Source: Elephas maximus indicus
Taxonomy: Eukaryota; Chordata; Mammalia; Proboscidea; Elephantidae
Direction of reading: 5' to 3'
Length of the DNA: 64,000 nt
Assembly: GCF_024166365.1 (NCBI RefSeq)
Contig: NC_064843.1
Location: 56,382,532 to 56,446,531 of the forward strand
In this document: piece by piece, positions 56,009 through 64,000 of the stretch
How positions within the stretch are numbered: the first letter of the stretch is position 1
Layout: each line of letters begins with the position of its first letter
The notes under the pieces: model-generated
Seen by the model: the letters and a program-made list of their open reading frames with translations, nothing else
What the model was told of the DNA's origin: nothing
Database searches by the model: none
Made by a program: the position numbers and the translations under genes

Positions 56009-56989
56009 CTGAGGGAGAGACAAGAGTTAAAAACAGGGTCAAGACATTAGAGTCAAGGATAGAGGAAGAGATGTCCAGAAACAACCTCCTATCCATCCTG
56101 AAAGAGCAGCCACTGCCATTTACAATGGCACATGGGGAACCTCCTTGACTGCCTTAGCCATTCACTATCTTAGCTATCATTACACCCAGATACAGCCACC
56201 ACAGACAAACACCAAAGGGGGATTTCTGTGGCTTTGGGCTCTCATTCTGCAGCACCACCTCAGGCTGATCTACGCACCACGCCCGGGGAAATGCCAGTGG
56301 GTGCCCAGCAGGGGAGGCCTGCTTTTCAGCAACCATGTCACCAAAATATCATTTCTAAAAAGTCATTTTTTCCCCAACTTACTCATTAAATATTAAGATG
56401 ATCTAAAAAAAAAAAAAAAGGCTAGCCATCTGTACAATGTTAAATGTGCTGCTTACTAGCATTTTTAAACTACACAGTCAGGACTGGCCTTGAATCCTTC
56501 TCATCAACTAAAAGAAAAGAAATATTACTGAGGCTAAGAAGGTCAGTTCCAAGTACTAATATTTACAGATCATTTTGCAAATTGTATAATCATCAATGAA
56601 AAGAAATTCTTACTACTAAAATTAATTTCTCTGAACCCCTGCCACCCCCCTAGCATGTATTCGTGACAACATTGCACGCCTTTTCTGCCACTGAAGGCAC
56701 AAAGGCCCTCTGAAACTAGGATCCAAGACAATGGGGATGAAACCAGAGGCTGGAGCTGGGCAGGATGTGCTAAAGGAAAGAAGACATGCAAAAATAGTGA
56801 ATACATTTCAGGTCTGGCAACTCTTTTCTCTCAGAGAAAACGGGTGGGGTGCATGGGTGTGTTAGGCCTGAACTTTTATTAATGTCTCACCTGTGTAAAA
56901 AATATAAACAATCCTGCCACAAACAAAATAATTACGGACTTGAAGTAAGAAAAAAAATGTGCCTAAGAAACCCAGCCTACTCCTAAAGC
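56009..56989. other. Unique stretch, intron if the exon is real
   Basis: No repeat landmark apart from an A-run of 15 near 56405. No second exon recognised. Confidence 0.4.
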
Positions 56990-57035
56990 AGTGGTTCCCA
57001 CACAGGGGCGATTTTGCCCTCAGGAGATATTTAGC
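56990..57035 (+). mobile_element. MER5A-like fragment
   Basis: aaagcagtggttcccacaca, ggggcgattttgccctcagg is the start of MER5A, a hAT-class non-autonomous element; cut off by the SINE. Confidence 0.75.
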
Positions 57036-57183
57036 AAGGCTGGTGGTGCAGTGGTCAAGAGCTCAGCTGCTAACCAAAAAAGGTTGGAAGTTTGAATCCA
57101 CCAGCCGCTCCCTGGAAGCCCTATGGGGCAATTCTACTCTGTCCTATAGGGTCACTATAAGCCAGAAAAGACTAGAGGCAATA
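57036..57183 (+). mobile_element. AfroSINE, short form
   Basis: ggctggtggtgcagtggtca, gctgctaaccaaaaaaggtt, ctctgtcctatagggtcact, tail gccagaaaagactagaggca. Confidence 0.92.
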
Positions 57184-57280
57184 TTTCACTGTATGTGTAT
57201 ACCATGTTTTCTTTATCCATTCGTCTGTTGACAGACATTTAGACTGTCTCCATCTCTTTGTGCATAGTGCTAAACTGCAC
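57184..57280 (-). mobile_element. Old L1 fragment
   Basis: ttctttatccattcgtctgt, gacagacatttagactgtct is the common antisense L1 3' segment. Confidence 0.7.
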
Positions 57281-57905
57281 ATTTTTTTTATTGTGCTTTA
57301 AGTGAAAGTTTACAGTTTAAGTCAGTTTTTCATACAAAAACTTACACACACATTTTTGTATAACCCTAGTTGCTCTCCCTACAATGTGACGGCACACTTC
57401 TCTACACCTTGTATTTCCTGTATCCATTCAACCAGCTCGTGTCCCCCTCTGCCTTCTCATCTTGCCTCCAGACAGGAGCTGCCCAGTCTCATGTGTCTGT
57501 CTGAGCTAAGAAGCACATTCTTCACCAGTATCATTTTATGTTTTATAGTCCAGTCTAACCTTTGTCTGAAGAGTCGGCTTCGGAGTGGTTTTAGTTTTGG
57601 GCTAACAGAGTTTGAGAGCCATGTCCTCTGGGGTCCCTCCAGTCTCAGTCAGACCCTTACGTCTGGTCTTTTTACTGGAATTTGAGTTCTGGGTCCTACT
57701 TTTCTGCTGCTCTATCAGGCATTCTCTGTTGTGTTCCCTGTCAGGGCAGTCGTAGGTGGTAGATGGGCACCATCTAGTTCTTCCTGTCACAGGCTGATGG
57801 AGTCTCTGGTTTATGTGGCCCTTTCTGTCTCTTTGGCTCTTATATTCCTTGTGTCTTTGGTGTTCTTCATGCTCCTTTGCTCCAGGTGGGTTGAGACCAA
57901 TTGAT
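57281..57905 (-). mobile_element. L1 3' end, antisense, with target duplication
   Basis: T-run, then ttaagtgaaagtttacagtt, gtcctctggggtccctccag, ggcaccatctagttcttcct and gtgttcttcatgctcctttg mirror the 3' UTR of the L1 at 4611-12324. Flanks taaactgcacat and taaactgtgcat fit a mutated target duplication. Confidence 0.88.
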
Positions 57906-58119
57906 TAAACTGTGCATTCTTTAAACATTAACATGATTGAGTCTTGAATACACCTGTGAGACCCCCATCAAATCATGAATACACTTGTGAGACCACTACC
58001 AAGACAAGTATATACCTGAGACAACCACCAAATCAAGATAACACACATTTTAATCACCCCCAAAGGTTTCCTAATTCACTTAATTTTATGTTATCATAAC
58101 ACTCTGCCTAAAATTATGC

Positions 58120-58260
58120 ATTATCATTATTGTTATACCCACTTTTGGGTGAGGAAACTGTTGCTGGGAAGGGTGATATAACTTGCTCCTGGCAGCAAGG
58201 CTAGCAATCAAGAGGAAAGACTTGAAAACAAGTGCCCTTAATTCAGACTCTTTTCCTTGT
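58120..58260 (-). mobile_element. MIR-like fragment
   Basis: tgcattatcattattgttat, acccacttttgggtgaggaa, aagtgcccttaattcagact. Confidence 0.5.
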
Positions 58261-59469
58261 TCAATATTCCTAGCTTACCTGTCTCAAGTTAACTTCTAAA
58301 GAAAGAAATTGAAATTAAAATCAGTTCTCAATTTGGAAGGTGCCAAAACCATCTGCTGAAAAATAAACATCTTAATCCTTCTACTTATTTGCATCACGGA
58401 GGCAAAAGGGCACTTTTCTGGGGAAGGAATTAGAGATTATCAACTTTTAGAGGAACTTGAATTCCACTAAACCTGGTTACCAGCAGTACCACAGACAAAA
58501 CCCAACCAGCCAATGCTCCTAATGAAATGCGTATGCAGAGGTGATTGCTTTTGGAAGATTAAGAGTGAGATTTAGAACCAGGAAGGTCAGGTAGCACGCC
58601 CATGGCATGTGGAACCACGGCTCCCCCACAGCGTAACGTGCAAGTGGAGCCAGCACAGCTGGGCCAGCATCACCCAGCAGATCCTCAACAGCTTCCACTT
58701 CAGGTCGTCTGTAGGTTGCATTAATGTGAAGGAAAGTGTTCATGACAAATCCATCTTCAAGACTAATTCTGGCAGAATAGAAGGTGATTTAAATCTTGGA
58801 ACAGATGTTGTATAAACATTTGTCATAATTAGCTCACTAAAGTAGGGTCCCTTATAGGGCCAGTAAAGCCTGAAGAGTATAATGAGAAGTGAAAGTTAAA
58901 ATTATAAATAAGAGAAAGTTTGATGCACCTTCTCTGCCAGAACACCACTATAAAAAGAGCCCAGTAAAATAACTACAGATAATGCCTTTTTCTTTAAATA
59001 AACTTATTAGCATGTCTTGATGAAAACTCGAGATGGAAAGATCTGATCTAATCCTAAATATTCAGAGGAGTTTTTTACTTTGCAAAACAAATCTCTGCTT
59101 AGCAGCAGAATTGGGCAGCCTTGGCTTTCTTTAAATAGACTGCTTTCTTGGTGCAAAGAAATGACTTGATTACGAAGTGTTTTTGGCAGTGACTTCAAAG
59201 TGCTCTAGAGCATATAAGGGGAGATGTGACCTTGGTGGCTGTGGGCAGAACCACATGTTTGAAGAGGGCTGAATGCATTCTTCCTAGTAAATGAGAAAAC
59301 CAAAGGCCTAGGACTAGGGCTGAGGATGGAAGAAGGCAGAAATAAAATTCCAGATTCTTGAAGTCACAGACAATGTCTCCTTCTTTGCAGTCCCCTATCA
59401 TCCTAGGCACATTGCCAAGCTTGGGAAAAGCACTTAGAAGAAAACTTGATGATTGATTTCGATGACTTA
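58261..59469. other. Mostly unique stretch with an exon-like GC-rich patch
   Basis: 58575-58715 is GC-rich in an AT-rich setting, with a minus-strand acceptor (tgcaacctacag) at its right edge and long open frames on both strands. No donor of good strength or recognisable protein is seen. Confidence 0.3.
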
Positions 59470-59835
59470 ATTTTTTTCAAGTTGCCATATATGTACAGGA
59501 AACTGTACGTGAGTGTACAGCCTAATAAGTTTTCACAAAGACGACACACCTGCGTGATCAGCATCTACTCAAAACAAAATATGTAACTAACAACCAAGCA
59601 TCCCTCCTCCCAGCTACAAACCTGCCCTCAAGGGCCACCACTATACCACTATCCTGACTCTTAGCGCCAGAGATGAGTTTTCCTGGTTTTGTAATCACAT
59701 AGGAGGTACTCTGTTGGGTCTCGTCTCTACTGCTTAACGCGGTGTTTGTGAGGTTCAGCCACATGATGTGTGGCTGTAGCGGGTTCAGCCTCACCGCTGT
59801 CTAGCACTTCACGTGTGAACATGCTGGGAAGCTGA
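59470..59835 (-). mobile_element. Old L1 (L1M/HAL1-type) fragment
   Basis: gtgtacagcctaataagttt, ccactatcctgactcttagc, gttttgtaatcacataggag, gtgaggttcagccacatgat follow antisense L1M order. Confidence 0.65.
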
Positions 59836-61569
59836 CTTCAGCAAGGGGGCATGCAACGGTGACTGCGTGGTCCTTTCATCTGAGCTCTTCTTCAATACTG
59901 AAATCCACCTCCATATATTTTACTGTCTGGCCAGTCCGTTCACTACTACTGCCTTGATAAGGAAGTTTTCCATTAGGGTTTTAGGCTCAATATAAGATCA
60001 GCCAATGTACTAGATTAGAACTCTGCCATTATTTATATATATAATGTAGCATTATATATACAAATCTTTACATAAAAGCACACTTATTAGATGACTAGTT
60101 TCTGTGGCCGGTACTCAGTGTTTTCCACAGCATCTGCAGGAAAAGGGAAAAAATCCAAGTCCTCCTCTCAGAGCTATCCCTTTACTGTTGATCGAAAGAC
60201 ATCTTAGCTCTTCCTGAAGGGAGTACAACAAGTGCAGGGGCCAAGCTGCATCCCCAGGGCAGTACACTTTATAAGTACTGCAAAAATGGAAGGACATTAG
60301 GAGTTTAAGTGACTTATCAGGGTCAGAAGGGCAAAGGAGGAAAAGGATTTGTGAAATCCAATATCCAATTTGTTTGACTTTCATACAACATTTTCTCCAT
60401 TAAAAAAGAAAAAGCAGTAATATTTAAATCTCTGTAGCCTGTGAGGGACCACAGGAGGCCTGTAACCCTTGCTCACTCCAGTGGCCGGTGTCACAGGTCC
60501 TGAGTCTTTGCTTTGTTAAACGCCCTGGATCAGGGCCACTGAGACAGCAATTGCACTCCCTGGGATGGTACAACATTAACAGCTCTTCTGTTAGGTGCTT
60601 GGAGGATGAAAGTAAGATTAGGCCACCTCTCCTTCCAATAAGATTGTAAACTGGGTTATGGGGTGGTAGAGCAAGAAGGAGTCTGAGAGAGGGTCTGTCT
60701 GAGCATGAGCAATCAAGGGAAAGGAAAGAGACCAAGAGAAAAAAAGAAGGCCACAAGAGAGATAGGGAGGCTGGTCCAGAGGGATAAGAGGAAGAGCTCC
60801 TACAGAGGGAAGAAGAAAAGAAGCAGGGGAGAAAGGGAAATACCATGACTGAGGGAGATGAATGTCCACAATTTATTTACCAAGTTGGCAAACAGAATTT
60901 AAGAATAAGAAGTATATTAGATCTTTATCTAGGCTATTTACTTTTTGTTACATGAACCAACACTAAAGGATAAATGTTTTCTTGTCAATACTTTCAGAAA
61001 CTCAAATTTAGCGGGCTAATTTTTTAATCTTTAAGACACATTTCAGTATTAAAATAGGCTCTTCTACAAGTTTCTGGCATATTCTATTGTTTTGGAAAGT
61101 TCACCTACGCAGGGGCAGCAAGCAGGGGTAGAAGTACCTAGGAGAAATGAATCCCCATCAGTCTGTCCGGAAAAAAAGTGCAACCTGGCATGTGATTTTA
61201 GACATCTACCCCCAAACAAACAAAAGACAAAATCCTACAGTGAACTGTGAGCTTTTTTTAAAGTAAGGGCAAAAAAGATAAGTAGAAAAATGAGGATATA
61301 CAGAATGGCAGAATGCCTTCCCCACACTCCCTCTGGCTCGAGATCCACTTCTTTCCAAAAGTGGCCCTTTTTTATTTTTTACTTCTGCTGGCAAAGACCC
61401 CTCCAAGTATGTCCTCAGACCTGTCTCCCATGCAGACAAACAAGCAGAAGCAGCTACTATCTCATTACTGCTACGGAGAGGCCATTTATCCAGGGTGTGC
61501 AATGTTCTAGGCACAGTGAGAAGAACCTTTAAAGGTGCATTTCATTTAATTTCCACAACTTTATGAGGC
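59836..61569. other. Mostly unique stretch with a polypurine tract
   Basis: 60655-60845 is strongly purine-rich on the plus strand (gaaaggaaagagaccaagag, gaagaagaaaagaagcaggg), which explains the 140-codon Ser/Leu/Pro-rich minus frame there. An AT dinucleotide patch lies near 60035-60065. No exon recognised. Confidence 0.45.
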
Positions 61570-62738
61570 TGTTGTTGTTGTTAGGTGCTGTAGACTTGAG
61601 TCCGACTCAGTAACCCTGTGAACAACAGAACACTGCCCAGTCCTGTGCCATCCTCACAATTTTTATTATGTTTGAGCCCATTGTTGAAGTCACTATGTCA
61701 ATCCATCTCATTGAGGGTCTTCTTCTTTTTTGCTGTCTAGTTTGCCAAGCATGCTGTCTTTCTCCAGGGACTGGTCCCTCCTGATAACATGTCCAAAGTA
61801 CATAAGACGAAGTCTCATCACCCTTCTACGGGGCATTCTGGCTGTACTTCTTCCAAGACAGACTTGTTCATTCTTCTGATAGTCCATGGTATGTTCAATA
61901 TTCTTTGCCAACACCATGGTTCAAAGCCATCAATTCTTTGGTCTTATTCATTCATTTTCCAGCTTCCACAAGCACAGAGGTGAATGAAAATGCCATGAGC
62001 TTGGGTTGGGTGCACTTTAGTCCTCAATGTGACTTCTTTTCTTTTTAATACTTTAAAGAGGTTTTTTTTTTTTTTTTGCAGCAGATTTGCCCCAGTGCAA
62101 TATATATTTGACTTCTTGACTGCTGTTTCCATGGGCACTGACTGTGGATCCAAGTAAAAATTAAATCCTCGACAACTTCAATCTTTTCTCTGTTTATCAT
62201 GATGTTGCTTATTGGTCCAGTTGTGAGGATTTTTCCTTTCTTTACATTGAGGTATAATCCACACTGAAGGCTGTGGTCTTTGATCTTCATCAGTAAGTGC
62301 TTTAAGCGGTTTTCACTTTTGGCAAGCAAGGTAGTGTCATCTGCATATGGCAAATTGTTAGTCTTCCTCCAAACCTGATGCTGTGTTCTTCAGTGTCTCG
62401 CATTATTTTCTCAGCATACAGACTGAATAGGTATGGTGAAGGGATACAACCACGACACACACCTTTCCTGACCATACAGTATCCCCCTGTTCTGTTCTAA
62501 TGACTGCCTTTCAGTCTGCTTACAGGTCTCACATGAGCACAATTAAGTGTTCTGGCATTCCCATTCTTTGCAATGTTATCCAAATTTGTTATGATTCACG
62601 CAGTTGAACGCCTTTGCATAGTCAATAATACATAGGTAAACATCTTTCTGGTATTCTCTGCTTTCAGCTAGGATCCATCTGACATCAGCGATGGTATCCC
62701 TGGTTCCATGTCCTCTTCTGATTCTGGCTTGAATTATT
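61570..62738 (-). pseudogene. RTE/BovB-like LINE fragment with reverse-transcriptase motif
   Basis: The longest RTE copy here. The minus strand runs from the RT domain to the 3' end (terminal gcacctaacaacaac). The frame 62353-62045 begins MPYADDTTLLAKSENRLKHL, containing the catalytic YADD, and continues through a GLYLNVKKGKILTTGPISN segment like the BovB/RTE NIKKTKIM-type block. Further 3' the frame breaks at an A-run (62060-62074). Upstream domains (endonuclease, N-terminal RT) are missing. RTE elements encode one polyprotein with an endonuclease and RT and probably supply the machinery for AfroSINEs. Confidence 0.9.
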
Positions 62739-62890
62739 AGGTAGGGCCTACTATTACCTCCATTTTATAGGTGAAGAAAACGAGGTTCAGAAAGCTTAAG
62801 TAATGTACTCACAAAACATGTATACGGGATAGCCAGCACTCAAACCCAGAATTTTGAACTGCAGAGTACAGGCTGTTGTCCACAGAGGCC
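62739..62890 (-). mobile_element. MIR fragment
   Basis: tattacctccattttatagg, gaaaacgaggttcagaaagc, cactcaaacccagaattttg are antisense MIR core. Confidence 0.75.
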
Positions 62891-63090
62891 GTCTCTGCTG
62901 AGCACTGCTGTCTTCCACTGGACAAAGCTGTCTATACCGGGCATCTTGCCTGCTTAGGCCACATGCACTGTCTTTCACAGGCCCTGTGTTTCTCTAGAGT
63001 AATGTTCCGTGGAGACACGAGGAGAAGCCTCTCTCCTCATAAGGATTACACTCTTCTTCATGAAGTACAACGTAGTTTTCTCATGTTCCA

Positions 63091-64000
63091 ATTTTTTTTT
63101 TTATCGTACTTTAGATGTTTATAGTACAAACTAGTTTCTCATTGAACAGTTAGTACACATATTGTCAACACTCTCCCTTCTCAACCTTAGGTTCCCTATT
63201 ACCAACTTTCCTGTCCCCTCCTGCCTTCTAGTCCTTGCTCCAGGGCTGGTGTGCCCCTTTAATCTCGTTTTGTTTTATGGGCCTGTCCAATCTTTGACTG
63301 AAGGGTGAACCTCAGGAGTGATTTCATTACTGAGCTGATAGGGTGTCTGTGGGCCATACTCTCAGAGTTTCTCCAGTCTCTGTTAGGCCAGCAAATCTGG
63401 TCTTTCTTTTTGAGTCAGAATTTTGCTCTACATTATTCTCCAGCTCTGTCCGGACCCTCTATTGTGATCCCTGTTAGAGCAGTCAGTGGTAGTGGCTGGG
63501 CACCATCTAGTTGCACTGGACTCAGTCTGGTGGAGGCCATGGTAGATGTGGTCCATTAGTCTTTTGGACTAATCTTTCCCTTGTATCTTTAGTTTTTTTC
63601 ATTCTTCCTTGCTTTCAAAGGGCTGAGTCCAGTGGAGTACCCTAGATGACCGCTCACAGGCTTTTAAGACCCCAGCCGCTCCTCACCAAAGTAGAATGTG
63701 GAACATTTTCTTTATAAACTATGTTATGCCAATTGAGCTAGGTATTCCCTAAGACCATGGTCCTCACAGCCCTCGGCCCAGCAATTTGGTCCCTCAGGGA
63801 GTTTAGATATGTCTAAGAAGCTTCCATGACCTTGCCTTGTGCAGGTTGTGCTGGCTTCCCCAGTACTGTGTATTCTCTTACCCTTCACCAATATTACCAC
63901 TTATCTATTGTCTAGTGTTTTTCCATCCCCACTCCTCCTCTCCCTTGTAACCATCAAAGGTTGTTTCTTTTTGTGTGTAAATCTTTCCATGAATTTTTAC
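63091..64000 (-). mobile_element. L1 3' end, antisense, continuing past the window
   Basis: T-run then tcgtactttagatgtttata, gggctggtgtgcccctttaa, ctgggcaccatctagttgca, ataaactatgttatgccaat, gtccctcagggagtttagat, tccttgtaaccatcaaagg-type sequence up to the window edge. Same family as 44634-45441; the insertion is longer and its 5' end lies outside the window. Confidence 0.88.

Noticed and set aside
60424..60846. 140-codon minus-strand frame (Ser/Leu/Pro-rich)
   Set aside because: It is the reading of a polypurine/polypyrimidine tract, which lacks stop codons by composition.
1..64000. A prokaryotic-style defence, metabolic or phage system
   Set aside because: The window is mammalian repeat-rich DNA; there are no operons, no long intact genes and no ribosome-binding-site pattern.

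Overview
The window is mammalian intergenic or intronic DNA, dominated by interspersed repeats. The organism is almost certainly an afrotherian, most likely an elephant or another paenungulate. The evidence is about twenty AfroSINE-type tRNA-derived SINEs whose 3' tail (gagtcggaatcgactcgacg) matches the 3' end of an RTE/BovB-like LINE that is also present in several copies. There are also eutherian L1, MIR, L2, MLT1/MaLR and ERV LTR remnants. No bacterial-type gene, operon, CRISPR array or rRNA is present, and I could not recognise a complete protein-coding gene.

Layout. 1-4600: a solo MaLR-like LTR, RTE 3' ends, three SINE types and a MIR split by a SINE. 4610-12320: a nearly full-length but dead L1 with an AfroSINE inside it. 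12870-13383: two SINEs of different families side by side. 13384-14650: a non-repetitive block. 14655-18190: MLT1-type LTRs, including an LTR-internal-LTR remnant. 19170-24935: L2, a solo LTR with a 5-bp target duplication, MIR, an ERV LTR and a small terminal-inverted-repeat element. 25000-30000: mostly unique sequence with ancient repeats. 30180-33790: solo LTRs and old L1 pieces. 36817-38829: an ERV LTR that still shows a TATA box and poly(A) signal, then a hAT-like element. 39260-41677: a well-resolved nest (solo LTR containing an RTE, which contains a SINE and an ERV LTR), each layer with its own target-site duplication. 43310-44302: an MLT1 LTR containing a SINE whose internal 44 bp has been amplified into a CpG-dense minisatellite. 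44630-54040: L1 ends, SINEs, RTE and LTRs with unique sequence between them. 54190-56035: the best candidate for part of a real gene, a terminal coding exon plus 3' UTR on the minus strand. 56040-64000: L1 ends, MIR and a 1.2-kb RTE fragment that still encodes the YADD reverse-transcriptase motif.

The functional logic is that of mobile DNA. The RTE probably mobilises the SINEs through their shared tail, L1 supplies its own copies, and LTRs persist as solo elements. I did not find an undescribed biological system. The observations most worth following are the SINE-derived minisatellite and CpG island, the candidate terminal exon, two short exon-like segments with good splice sites on the plus strand, and an exact 101-bp tandem duplication. 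Family names come from memory of consensus features; no database search was possible.
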